Source: Pseudoalteromonas xiamenensis
Lineage (GTDB): Bacteria; Pseudomonadota; Gammaproteobacteria; Enterobacterales; Alteromonadaceae
Length of the DNA stretch: 64,000 bases
NCBI RefSeq assembly: GCF_030994125.1
Contig: NZ_CP099917.1
Coordinates: 3,270,001-3,334,000, forward strand
Direction: 5' to 3'
The notes below the pieces were generated by a model. That model made no database searches, was not told the DNA's origin, and worked only from the letters and a program-made list of their open reading frames with translations. Below are positions 38,565 to 47,715 of this stretch, piece after piece. The position numbers and the translations under genes are program-made. Numbering within the stretch: position 1 is the first letter of the stretch; the number at the start of each line of letters is the position of its first letter.

Positions 38565-40395
38565 AGACGAGTTTAACTTTGAGGAAGCACCGCAAAAGTT
38601 AGCTGAAACCGCTAAAGCGGAAGAGCCTAACCTTCAACCTCGTGATTTAGAGTCACTGCCCAAGGAAGTGCAGGATGCCACACTCGCTCGACTTAAATGC
38701 GTCAAATGGCTTAAACAGCGTTTAATCGGTGGTTGGACACAAAAAAACTTAGCACCATTACTCGTTGAAATGCCTGAGTTTCAAGGGCAAGAAAAGCCAA
38801 AGTGGCGTACGGTTGCTGGGTGGCACGCGGACTATATTAAAGCCGAAGAAGACATTCATGCTTTGATCCCAAAGCATCATCGTAAGGGCAACCGCCAAGC
38901 CCGCACCGATACGGACAAATTTTTTGAACTTGCTCTTACACGTTATCTGACTAAAGAGATCCCGAATGTAGCATCAGCACACCGTTTTTATTGCGACCAA
39001 ATCGTTTTAGAAAATGACAAAGTGTTAGGTGAGCCACTAAAACCACTCACTTATAAAGCGTTTAAAAACCGCATTGATAACCTACCTCAATATGAGGTGA
39101 TGCTTGAACGCTATGGTAAACGCTTAGCCGACATTGAATACAACAAAGTGATGAGTCATAAAAGGCCCACGAGAGTGCTTGAGCGTGTTGAAATAGACCA
39201 TACACCATTGGATCTCATTCTATTGGACGATGAGCTTGATGTGCCACTGGGAAGACCAACCCTAACCTTGCTCATTGATGTTTATAGCCACTGCGTTGTT
39301 GGCTTTTACCTTGGTTTTCAGAGTCCTGGTTACGATGCTGTGCGCAGAGCGATAAGTCATGCGATGAAGCCAAAAAGCTATCTTAAAAGTACCTATCCAG
39401 AAGTCGTAAATGAATGGCCGTGTTGTGGGAAGATAGAAACTTTAGTGGTTGATAATGGTGCCGAATTTTGGTGTCAGTCATTAGAGCTTGCGTGTGAAGA
39501 GGTTGGGATAAATATTAGCTATAACCCCGTTGGCAAACCTTGGCTGAAGCCCTTCGTTGAGCAGTTTTTTAAAACCATTAACGAAATGATGCTTTCGCCA
39601 TTTCCCGGTAAAACATTCTCAAACATGCTCGCGAGGCATGATTATAACCCGAAAAAAGATGCCATATTGCGTTTTGGCACCTTTACCATGCTGTTTCATA
39701 AATGGATTGTAGATGTTCATCATCAATCCGCTGATGCGAGATTTAGATATATCCCCTATAAAGACTGGAACAAAGGGTTTGCTCTACTGCCTCCTGCTAA
39801 GCTTACACAGCAAGATACAGACAAGCTTGATGTTGTTATGTGCATGGCGAAAGAGAAAACATTGCGCAAAGGGGGTATTAAAAACCTACATATTAACTAT
39901 GACAGTGACGAGCTCTCTTTATATCGCAAGCGATACAGTCCCAAAAAGAGCATAAAGGTTAAGGTTAAAATAAACCCAGATGACCTGTCGTATGTATACG
40001 TCTTCCTAGATGCGCTAGAGCACTATATAAAAGTGCCAAGCATTGATTCAGAGGGCTATACAATGGGTTTGTCGCTGATCAGGCATAAAATACACCTTAA
40101 GTTTCACAGAGACTATATTCAAGGCAAAGTAGATCTATTGGGGCTTGCCAAGGCGCGGCAATTTATTGATGAGCGAGTGAAAGAAGAAGCGCGGCAGCTT
40201 AAAAACGTAGGGTCAAAAAGCAAAGTCACTGGCACCAAAGCAATTGCTAGGGCGCAGGGCGTAGATAATACTCAAGTTAAATCCATTGCGACAATACCAG
40301 AGGCAAAGCAAGCTGAACCAAGCCCCGCTGACACTAAGCCTAAAAAAGACGACGATAACTGGGATGATTTTGTCTCAGATCTTGAGGCGTTTTAG
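38554..40395 (+). CDS. tnsB: Transposase TnsB (DDE integrase)
   Basis: 613 residues. The DDE triad can be placed: Asp215 (VEIDHTPLD), Asp300 (VVDNGAEFW) and Glu336 (PFVEQFFKT), with 35 residues between the last two, as in the rve superfamily. N-terminal helix-turn-helix domains bind the end repeats. A charged linker and an acidic C-terminal tail (DDDNWDDFVSDLEAF) probably touch TnsC. It joins transposon 3' ends to the target. tnsC starts two bases later. Confidence 0.95.
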   Translation: MEFEDEFNFEEAPQKLAETAKAEEPNLQPRDLESLPKEVQDATLARLKCVKWLKQRLIGGWTQKNLAPLLVEMPEFQGQEKPKWRTVAGWHADYIKAEEDIHALIPKHHRKGNRQARTDTDKFFELALTRYLTKEIPNVASAHRFYCDQIVLENDKVLGEPLKPLTYKAFKNRIDNLPQYEVMLERYGKRLADIEYNKVMSHKRPTRVLERVEIDHTPLDLILLDDELDVPLGRPTLTLLIDVYSHCVVGFYLGFQSPGYDAVRRAISHAMKPKSYLKSTYPEVVNEWPCCGKIETLVVDNGAEFWCQSLELACEEVGINISYNPVGKPWLKPFVEQFFKTINEMMLSPFPGKTFSNMLARHDYNPKKDAILRFGTFTMLFHKWIVDVHHQSADARFRYIPYKDWNKGFALLPPAKLTQQDTDKLDVVMCMAKEKTLRKGGIKNLHINYDSDELSLYRKRYSPKKSIKVKVKINPDDLSYVYVFLDALEHYIKVPSIDSEGYTMGLSLIRHKIHLKFHRDYIQGKVDLLGLAKARQFIDERVKEEARQLKNVGSKSKVTGTKAIARAQGVDNTQVKSIATIPEAKQAEPSPADTKPKKDDDNWDDFVSDLEAF

Positions 40396-40397
40396 TT

Positions 40398-41411
40398 ATG
40401 CTGACCGAGGCTAAAAAGGCAAAACTCAATCAATTTAAAGCGGTGTTTATTGAATACACCATACCAAAGACCATCATAAATGATTTCGACAAACTGCGTT
40501 TGCACCATGATCTTGCAGGTGAAAAGCCGTGCATGATGTTAAGTGGTGATACTGGGTGTGGCAAATCGGCACTGATTCAACATTATTACGATAACAACCC
40601 ACCGCACTTTGCTGATGGCCGGCGTAAAGTCCCCGTATTGCTGAGCCGAATACCGAGTAACCCATCAATTGAATCTACTTTAAAGCAGTTGCTGCACGAC
40701 CTAGGACAGTTTGGAGCTAAATCTAGCAAACGACTTAAACATGGCAATGAGATAGCGCTGGCTGAAAGTTTAGTTGAGCAATTAAAGCGCTCGGGTACAG
40801 AGTTAATTATTATTGACGAGTTTCAAGAACTTGTTGAAAACAACTTAGGTAAAAAGCGCCGAGACATTGCCAATCAGTTTAAATACATCAATGAAAAAGC
40901 GGGGATCTCCATTGTATTAGTCGGTATGCCTTGGATAGACCAAATAGCCGATGAGCCTCAGTGGTCATCACGCATTTTTATTCGCCGCTTTATTCCTTAT
41001 TTTAAAATCTCAAAAAAAGAAGATCTTCAACTTTTTATTCGTGTGCTTAAAGGGTTTGCAAATCGATTGCCATTTTCAGACAAGCCTCGTTTTGAGGATT
41101 TGGATATCGCATTGTCACTTTTTGCCATTTCAAATGGCTGCCTTAGAAAGCTGAAAAACTTCTTAGACTCAGCACTTACTGAAGCGCTAATAAGCGATGC
41201 TGTAACACTAAATAAGCAATGTTTAAGTTCTGCGTTTAAGGCATGGCGGCCAGAACTCGACAATGTATTTGAGATGAATGTTAATAAAATTCAAGGCTGT
41301 GAGGTGGAACAGTATTCCACTTTTAAACCCGATGGGCCTCAAGATGAAGACCCATTTATTGATACCCAGTTTTGTAAGAAGGTGTCACTGGTGCAGTTGT
41401 TGAAGAAGTGA
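40398..41411 (+). CDS. tnsC: AAA+ transposition regulator TnsC
   Basis: 337 residues. Walker A GDTGCGKS is at residues 50-57 and Walker B LIIIDE at about 136-141; a sensor-like LVGMP and an arginine-rich RIFIRRF region follow. TnsC forms ATP-dependent rings or filaments on target DNA and bridges TniQ-Cascade to TnsA-TnsB. It is the third gene of the tnsABC operon, with near-abutting spacing. Confidence 0.94.
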   Translation: MLTEAKKAKLNQFKAVFIEYTIPKTIINDFDKLRLHHDLAGEKPCMMLSGDTGCGKSALIQHYYDNNPPHFADGRRKVPVLLSRIPSNPSIESTLKQLLHDLGQFGAKSSKRLKHGNEIALAESLVEQLKRSGTELIIIDEFQELVENNLGKKRRDIANQFKYINEKAGISIVLVGMPWIDQIADEPQWSSRIFIRRFIPYFKISKKEDLQLFIRVLKGFANRLPFSDKPRFEDLDIALSLFAISNGCLRKLKNFLDSALTEALISDAVTLNKQCLSSAFKAWRPELDNVFEMNVNKIQGCEVEQYSTFKPDGPQDEDPFIDTQFCKKVSLVQLLKK

Positions 41412-41444
41412 GTCGTACAGACGCCAAAACGCAAAGGTTTGACT

Positions 41445-41466
41445 TTAGCTTATGTAAATAAGCTAA
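41445..41466. repeat. Perfect 9-bp inverted repeat upstream of cargo NTPase
   Basis: TTAGCTTAT (41445-41453), GTAA, ATAAGCTAA (41458-41466). There is no T tract, so a regulator site is as likely as a terminator for tnsABC. It lies about 70 bp upstream of the 41538 start. Confidence 0.45.
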
Positions 41467-41537
41467 CATTAAAAATCAACAGCTTTGAACTCATGAGTTA
41501 GTTTGTATTTCGCACATATCAAAGCAGCAAGGAGCTT

Positions 41538-43025
41538 ATGGAAAACTACATAAACTTAAACAGAGCTTTTGCTTTGATACCTGAAAGTCAGGAAAGGGAA
41601 TACCAAGATGAGTGGGGTTCTTTTCTTGGTAGTTCAAAGGAAAAAGGTTGGAGCGATGTACTAAAAGAATACCGTTGCGTCATACTTGCAGAGGCGGGAG
41701 CAGGCAAAACAGAAGAGTTTAGGCAACAGGCTTCCAATTTGATGAAACGAGGTGTTACATCGTTTTTTATTCGTATCGAAGACATTGATAGCGACTTTGA
41801 GGATGCGTTTGAAATAGGTTCTCAGCAGGAGTTTAGAGATTGGTTAGATGGTAGTGGCGAAGCTTGGTTTTTTTTAGACTCAGTCGATGAAGCTAGGTTA
41901 ACAAACCCAAATGCTTTCAAAAAAGCTATTAATAGATTCGCCACATGCATCTCAAACGCTAAACACCGAGCGCATATATTTATTTCGAGTCGACCTTATG
42001 CGTGGAGGCCAAAAGAAGATAGAAGCATTGTAGATGATAAATTATATCTACCTCAGTGCCAGAATACGAAAGAGCCTTCAGTCCATGATGGCGACGAGAC
42101 AGAGAATGATCTTAGTGCGTTAACCGTGATGATGTTAAAGCCGCTTGATAGTGACAGAATAAAAAGTTACTGTGAAGCGCGTGATGCACAGAGTGTTGAC
42201 TCCCTTCTAGAAGAAATAGAACGGTTAAATTTGTGGACCTTAGCAGAGCGCCCTTTTGATCTGGAAAACATCATTGATAAATGGCGAGAGGCAGGCGTTC
42301 TTGGTAGTCGAATAGAGCTGTTAAAGCACAATATTAAATCAAAACTGACCGAACAACACTCTGTTGATAGAGCCGACAGCCAGCACTTGGTTTTGGAACA
42401 AGCCTTAAATGGGGCCCGTAAGCTAGCGGCTGCAGTTATATTAACTGATACCGCAGGCATTGTTATTCCAGATTCAATATCAAAACTGAAAGGAATACAA
42501 GCCTGTGAAGTATTAAGTGATTGGGCTCCAAAAGATATTCGAGCATTACTAGAACTGGGTATCTTCAATGATATTATTTACGATACGGTTAGATTCCGTC
42601 ACAGAGAAATCAGAGAGTTATTAGCAGCAGAGTGGTTTGACTCTTTGCTGCAATCTGGAGCTGATAGAAGCTCAATTGCCGCGCTTTTTTTCAAGGAGCA
42701 ATATGGCGAAAAAATAATTACACCAAGGCTTCGCTCAGTTTTAAGCTGGTTGATTCTATTTGATGATATTTTCTATCAGCAGGCAATAAGCATTGCACCG
42801 GAAATAGCTGTTGAAGGCGGTGATCCAGCCATATTGCCACTACCGACACGAGAACGGTTACTAGAGAAGATTGTGCTTGAAATTGCCACAAATAAAGATG
42901 ACCGTGGCGCTAGAGACAATACTGCTATAGCAAGAATTGCTAGAGAAGATTTAACACCTAAAACGGTCGAATTAATAAAAGAGTATTTTGATAACGATGA
43001 GGCCATTTTTTTCTTGGGCGTTTAG
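41538..43025 (+). CDS. Large NTPase-nuclease cargo protein, N-terminal part (frameshifted)
   Basis: 495 residues with a NACHT/STAND-like P-loop module: Walker A AEAGAGKT near residue 53, Walker B WFFLDSVDEA near 112, sensor-like IFISSRPYAW and a winged-helix/helical region with RHREIRELLAAEWF. The frame stops at TTTAG after a T7 run (43006-43012). Adding one T continues as LGRLVWQGKM into the 43040 ORF, so this is the first third of a 1440-residue gene ending at 45858. The starting ATG follows AAGGAGC. A defence role is inferred, not shown. Confidence 0.75.
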   Translation: MENYINLNRAFALIPESQEREYQDEWGSFLGSSKEKGWSDVLKEYRCVILAEAGAGKTEEFRQQASNLMKRGVTSFFIRIEDIDSDFEDAFEIGSQQEFRDWLDGSGEAWFFLDSVDEARLTNPNAFKKAINRFATCISNAKHRAHIFISSRPYAWRPKEDRSIVDDKLYLPQCQNTKEPSVHDGDETENDLSALTVMMLKPLDSDRIKSYCEARDAQSVDSLLEEIERLNLWTLAERPFDLENIIDKWREAGVLGSRIELLKHNIKSKLTEQHSVDRADSQHLVLEQALNGARKLAAAVILTDTAGIVIPDSISKLKGIQACEVLSDWAPKDIRALLELGIFNDIIYDTVRFRHREIRELLAAEWFDSLLQSGADRSSIAALFFKEQYGEKIITPRLRSVLSWLILFDDIFYQQAISIAPEIAVEGGDPAILPLPTRERLLEKIVLEIATNKDDRGARDNTAIARIAREDLTPKTVELIKEYFDNDEAIFFLGV

Positions 43026-43039
43026 TATGGCAAGGAAAA

Positions 43040-44062
43040 ATGGTTGATGCCGTAGTGTTGTTTGAGAAAATTGCTCTGGATGCTGGCAGAGATATATATG
43101 CCAGAGTAGCTGGAGTGAGGGCAATCGCAACATTGGCTGAACCCAACTATAGTGCAGAATTATGGGCTAAATTAAATTGCTCAGCTCATGCTATTGAGCA
43201 ACGTCTATTAGCTGAACTGTTGGAAGAGGCCTGCCCTAATGTACACAATGTTGAACACCTACTAAAGTCCCTTGAAGTAATTGATTGTGATAAAAGAAAA
43301 AGTGACTTCTACTCTTTGCGCAATGCAATGGATGACTTTATATGTAAAGTTACAATTAATAATAATGTTGAGGTGCTAAATAAGCTAATAGATGGCTTGG
43401 ATAGGCTGTTTAGGTGTAAACCATTCATAAACGATGAATATTGCAAGGTTTCAGCAAATCATGCTTGGTTGATTAGTTATGCCGCGTTGATGTTGGAAAA
43501 AATGATTGAATCGAAGTGTGAGTCCGTGTTTTCTCAACGAGCTCTGTCTGTACTCATCTCAATTGCTCAAGTGAAATCTTCTTGGGGACATAGTGGCTAT
43601 AATGATTACGAGGATAGTCTTGGGGAACTAATACCTGAGTGGCCCGAATTAAATGACGCGCTATATTGGGAGACATTGTATCAAGCTCGAACCTCTTATG
43701 AGAAAGTTGGAAATGGAGGAGCAGAACTCTGGGGTGTTGCTAGTCACAATAGCTTTTGGGTGATTGACGAAAACTCATATACAAGGCTATTGAAAAGTAT
43801 TTCTAATTTAGAGTGCGAGGAAGAGCAGTTAGCTGCGTTAAGTACAGTGATTGATCTTTATTGGTGGACTAATAAACCAAAAAAGATGTTAGACGATTTA
43901 AAAGTAGCAGCTCAGACTAACTCTTCCTTGCAAGGGTTAATGCAAGTAAGGCTTGGTCCAACACTAACTGAAATTAGTGACACTCAAAGGCGACTTTATG
44001 CCAGCAGAAAAAGGCAAGAAGTTGTGGAAAAAAAGAACAGCAGCAACGGCAAGAGTGGATAG
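43040..44062 (+). CDS. Large NTPase-nuclease cargo protein, middle part (frameshifted)
   Basis: 340 residues of helical, HEAT-like character (VAGVRAIATLAEPNYSAELW, LLEEACPNVHNVEHLLKSLE, DSLGELIPEWPELNDAL). No catalytic motif is seen. Its ATG at 43040 is internal to the original gene. It ends after an A7 run (44028-44034); adding one A continues as KEQQQRQEWIERLRSAPNQL into the next ORF. It probably forms the sensor or scaffold region of the protein. Confidence 0.65.
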   Translation: MVDAVVLFEKIALDAGRDIYARVAGVRAIATLAEPNYSAELWAKLNCSAHAIEQRLLAELLEEACPNVHNVEHLLKSLEVIDCDKRKSDFYSLRNAMDDFICKVTINNNVEVLNKLIDGLDRLFRCKPFINDEYCKVSANHAWLISYAALMLEKMIESKCESVFSQRALSVLISIAQVKSSWGHSGYNDYEDSLGELIPEWPELNDALYWETLYQARTSYEKVGNGGAELWGVASHNSFWVIDENSYTRLLKSISNLECEEEQLAALSTVIDLYWWTNKPKKMLDDLKVAAQTNSSLQGLMQVRLGPTLTEISDTQRRLYASRKRQEVVEKKNSSNGKSG

Positions 44063-44091
44063 AGAGGCTACGTAGTGCACCAAATCAACTC

Positions 44092-45858
44092 GTGGTGGAA
44101 TCGCTTCTTAACAATGGTAAAATATCCAATAACATTGTATGGCTTTACTCTGAAATTGTTCAAGAAGGGCTAATTACGACAAGTGCAGGTGGAGCTGATT
44201 GGCAAAAGCTTATACCGGAGTTTGGTGAAAAAGTAGCAATGGAGTACCGAGCAATTGCACAAAAGCTATGGCGCAGTTTCAATGTGCCTCTACAGTCAGA
44301 GCACAAGTCGTATATAAATAGTCACTCTTATGCTCTTAATGTTGCCCTTGGTGGCCTTGAAATCGAATCGCGCGAGTCATCGGCATTCCCTCATAACCTT
44401 TCAGGTACCGAATTAAATCAAGCATTGAGGTTTTTAGGTAAAGAACTCAATGGCTTCCCTAGTTGGCTTGAAGAACTATTCAAAGTTTATCCATTAGAAA
44501 CGACTGAGGCGATGGCAAAAGAAGTCATCTGGGAGCTTGAATATGCCTCTAAAGATGACAAAGTGCACTACATATTAAGTAATATACTGCACCAAGCTCC
44601 ATGGGTACATGAAGCTATTGCTCCCGCGATATTTGACTGGCTATATAACAACCCAGGAAAAATCATTAAGTTTCCAGAGTATTGTGTTCAGATCATGGTT
44701 GGTGGGAAATACCCTAGAGAAGCTCTGGTCGCATTAGCGAAACGTGAGCTAAGCAGAGGAACTCCCACGGAAATTCAGGCTCGTTGGTACGCCATGTGGG
44801 TCGACTGGGAAGCCGAGCAAGCAATACCTGCGCTTGAAGCGTGGTTAGAAGAGTTGTCTGATGAGAAAGCTAAAATTACCGCTGAAACTTTTGTAACTTA
44901 TTTGGTCGGCGATAGAAGTGGTCGCGGGGGGATTGGCGGCATGGAAACATACATTACCCCTCAATACTTAAAACAACTTTATATTTTAGCGTATAGGTTT
45001 ATTCGAGCTGAAGATGATATTAAAAGATCTACAGGCGGGGCCTATACACCAGGGCTTCGAGACGATGCACAAGATGCAAGAAACCGTCTTTTTTCACTAC
45101 TAACTGAGTTACCAGACAAAGCTGCTTATGACGCGATGAAAGAGCTAGAACAAGAACATCCAGAACCTAATTACCGTCACTGGATGAAAAAGCAAGCATA
45201 TAAACGAGCTGAAGCCGATGCTGATTTAGAGCCATGGAGTTGTGAGCAAGTTTGCCAGTATGCTACCTATCAGTTAGTCACTCCAAGAACCCATAAGCAG
45301 CTGTTTGAGCTGGGAGTTTTGAAACTGAAGAACATGAAAACTTGGCTAGAGCAAGGAAACGATAGTCCATGGAGAACTTGGCAAAAGGCTGAGCAAGAAA
45401 ATGAGATGCGCAACTTAGTAACCGGTTGGCTTAATCAAAATTGTCGAGATCAATACACAACGGCTCAAGAACCTGAATTAGCAAATGATCAAAGAATGGA
45501 TATTTGGCTGAACAGCAACTATGTTAATGCGCCAGTACCTATTGAACTAAAATTATTAGACAAAAGCTGGTCGGGAAACCAGTTGTGTGAGCGATTAAGA
45601 AACCAATTAGTTGGTGATTACCTCAGGGCCAATGGAGCATCTTGTGGTGTATTCCTCTTGGTTTCAGCCAAGACAAATAAGACTTGGCAAATAGATAACC
45701 AAAGTGTTTCTCTTGATGAATTACGTGATGCGCTGATGAATTATTGGACTTTAATATCCAAAGAATATCCAACAGTTAATGCTATAGAGGTGATTGTAAT
45801 AGATCTGAATCAGAGAGGGAAAGTTAGTAGTAGTGCCAAACGAATTAAAGAGGTTTAA
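44092..45858 (+). CDS. Large NTPase-nuclease cargo protein, C-terminal part with nuclease-like motif
   Basis: 588 residues. Helical repeats continue, then a C-terminal segment RMDIWLNSN..VPIELKL about 16 residues apart, followed by LCERLRNQLVGDYL and CGVFLLVS. The D..ExK spacing and following helix resemble the PD-(D/E)xK nuclease fold. The apparent GTG start is internal to the original gene. The downstream 217-residue ORF starts directly after its stop, so the two are coupled. By eye I cannot assign a named defence family. Confidence 0.68.
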   Translation: MVESLLNNGKISNNIVWLYSEIVQEGLITTSAGGADWQKLIPEFGEKVAMEYRAIAQKLWRSFNVPLQSEHKSYINSHSYALNVALGGLEIESRESSAFPHNLSGTELNQALRFLGKELNGFPSWLEELFKVYPLETTEAMAKEVIWELEYASKDDKVHYILSNILHQAPWVHEAIAPAIFDWLYNNPGKIIKFPEYCVQIMVGGKYPREALVALAKRELSRGTPTEIQARWYAMWVDWEAEQAIPALEAWLEELSDEKAKITAETFVTYLVGDRSGRGGIGGMETYITPQYLKQLYILAYRFIRAEDDIKRSTGGAYTPGLRDDAQDARNRLFSLLTELPDKAAYDAMKELEQEHPEPNYRHWMKKQAYKRAEADADLEPWSCEQVCQYATYQLVTPRTHKQLFELGVLKLKNMKTWLEQGNDSPWRTWQKAEQENEMRNLVTGWLNQNCRDQYTTAQEPELANDQRMDIWLNSNYVNAPVPIELKLLDKSWSGNQLCERLRNQLVGDYLRANGASCGVFLLVSAKTNKTWQIDNQSVSLDELRDALMNYWTLISKEYPTVNAIEVIVIDLNQRGKVSSSAKRIKEV

Positions 45859-46512
45859 ATGAATAATAAGGAAAGAGCTGTTCATATTTTAATTAGAAGG
45901 CTTAATTACCTATTGAAGCGCTTGGAAAACGAATTTTTTCATGTACATCCCAGTTTAGAAGAAAATAGGCAAACTACTAGCTTGGCTTTTACCTCTATTC
46001 TTAATGAAGCTGCAAATCTCCACGAGGCCGCATTTTGTAGCAGAGAATTTTGGCCTGAAATAACGAGATGGGGCAGTTCTCAAGAGTGGAAATGGGAAGA
46101 GATTAAGGTTCGGTTTACATATTGGCCTGTATTGGAAGTGCTAATGCCTTTTTCATTAGTTACAAATGACAAGTTGAAAATAGAAGGACGAGATGAAAAC
46201 AACGCAACAAAACATCACGGGAAATTAGCATCATTTGAGGCTGCTTTAAATGCTAGCGCAGCTGCATGGTTTATTGTTATGGAAAAGGCTCGAGAAGAAG
46301 AGGTTTTTTTGGGAGCGAGTGAAGTTGATGATTTAATGAAGCTGTTTGATTGTTATGATTTAATCTCTTTTAGTGAGTCAGCGTATGGTCTTAAAGTCTC
46401 TAGACCTCTTGCTAATAAGGTGGAGTATCCAGTTGTACGCGGTTCTTCCGAAATACACCAAGCAAAAGAAGCCTTTCAAAATCGCTTAGATTTTTGGAAA
46501 TCTAAACAATGA
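45859..46512 (+). CDS. Unknown 217-residue partner of the NTPase-nuclease
   Basis: Its ATG immediately follows the TAA of the nuclease gene, implying a two-gene unit. The protein is soluble and mostly helical (LIRRLNYLLKRLENEFFHVH, ASFEAALNASAAAWFIVMEK), with NATKHHGKLASFEAA in the middle. No known domain is recognised; a HEPN-like helical bundle is conceivable but no clear RX4-6H motif is seen. Confidence 0.6.
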   Translation: MNNKERAVHILIRRLNYLLKRLENEFFHVHPSLEENRQTTSLAFTSILNEAANLHEAAFCSREFWPEITRWGSSQEWKWEEIKVRFTYWPVLEVLMPFSLVTNDKLKIEGRDENNATKHHGKLASFEAALNASAAAWFIVMEKAREEEVFLGASEVDDLMKLFDCYDLISFSESAYGLKVSRPLANKVEYPVVRGSSEIHQAKEAFQNRLDFWKSKQ

Positions 46513-46637
46513 GAACAACTAAACTGAATTGATTTATGGAGATGTTGAGTCAACTCATTTTTGAATATTACTCAAAGCGTGACAAAGGCAAGTCACTTGC
46601 TTGCCACATAGCAAACTCTCTGTTTCACAATAGCCCT

Positions 46638-47510
46638 CTACAACGGATATTTTTGAACGAGCTGCTTATAGGTTCCGATACTTAAGTTATTTTTTGGAAT
46701 GCCAATTTGCTCGAGTATAGCTTTGTGAGCAATGGCTTCGTTTAGGTTGTATGAGTAACACTGCCAGAGAGCATTAGGAAATTGATTAACGATACGCGAA
46801 AAATATGGAACATCTATTTTATTGAGTGAATGGCCAATTACGGTAATCACTGATATATGCTTGCTACTTTCTAATAAAGGATTAAGCCTATCTCTTATAA
46901 TTTTAGTTACGGGCTTTTGAAGAGCTTCTAGTACTCTCCGACCATTATTAATTGCTACCGTATAATAAGAATCTTTTTCAGCCGTAGCATTGATCACAGC
47001 TTCAGTGTGACCAAAAATCAAAGGCTTTGCCTGTTCTACATTGCCGTGAATATGATAAACGTTCTCCATAGGAATTTTGTATAACTGTTGTAGTGTAGAG
47101 GTGTAGTTGAAGTTAATGAAGTGAGCTGTATCAGGGAAAGTCATTTGCCGCTTTGAACTTTCTAAATTTATACCTTTGATCCATGCAGTAAAACTTCTAG
47201 TTATATTTTGGATAACATCACTACTGAAATTATCTACAGCGTCTTCAAGTCCATACATTTGCTGTGTTGGAAAATCATCGCCAGAGAAATCCATAAAGTC
47301 ATTTTCATCAATCAAAATAGACTCGTCAAATTTACCTAAAACATTTTCAAAGTCACTCCAAAGTTCTTCTTCTCGTAATCCATTTGGGAAGTAGTGCTCG
47401 ATTTGATCTAGATATTCACGGTATTTTTGATAAAAATCTTTGTAATTTGTAGGCATGTCATGCCACAAGTCAAAGCCATTACCTATAATAAATAAATGAT
47501 TTGAGTCCAC
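46638..47510 (-). CDS. AbiH-family abortive-infection protein
   Basis: 290 residues starting MDSNHLFIIGNGFDLWHDMP, then TNYKDFYQKY, AHFINFNYTSTLQQLY, VYHIHGNV and LIFGHTE, ending with VIGHSLNKIDVPYF. This set is the AbiH signature, first described as a lactococcal phage-exclusion protein. It is intact, oriented opposite to neighbouring cargo, and has about 125 bases on its 3' side and 200 on its 5' side without other genes. Confidence 0.85.
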   Translation of the reverse strand: MDSNHLFIIGNGFDLWHDMPTNYKDFYQKYREYLDQIEHYFPNGLREEELWSDFENVLGKFDESILIDENDFMDFSGDDFPTQQMYGLEDAVDNFSSDVIQNITRSFTAWIKGINLESSKRQMTFPDTAHFINFNYTSTLQQLYKIPMENVYHIHGNVEQAKPLIFGHTEAVINATAEKDSYYTVAINNGRRVLEALQKPVTKIIRDRLNPLLESSKHISVITVIGHSLNKIDVPYFSRIVNQFPNALWQCYSYNLNEAIAHKAILEQIGIPKNNLSIGTYKQLVQKYPL

Positions 47511-47715
47511 GAAATTCCCTCTTATTTTTATCTATGATTACCTTATGCAAGTGAAGATAGTCAAGGGTTTTTTATGTTCAAGAAATTAATCGCTTTTGGC
47601 TATTGGATCAATAATGCGTTAATAAATGAGTAATCCAAATTTTTTAACACAAAAGGGGGAGGGAATGAACTAGCTGAGTGCTTGGTTGTTTTCGAGATAT
47701 TCTTTTCACAATTCA

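Noticed and set aside
43040..45858. Two independent cargo genes
   Set aside because: Reading across the A7 and T7 runs with one added base gives continuous, sensible protein joining all three frames, so they are parts of one gene.
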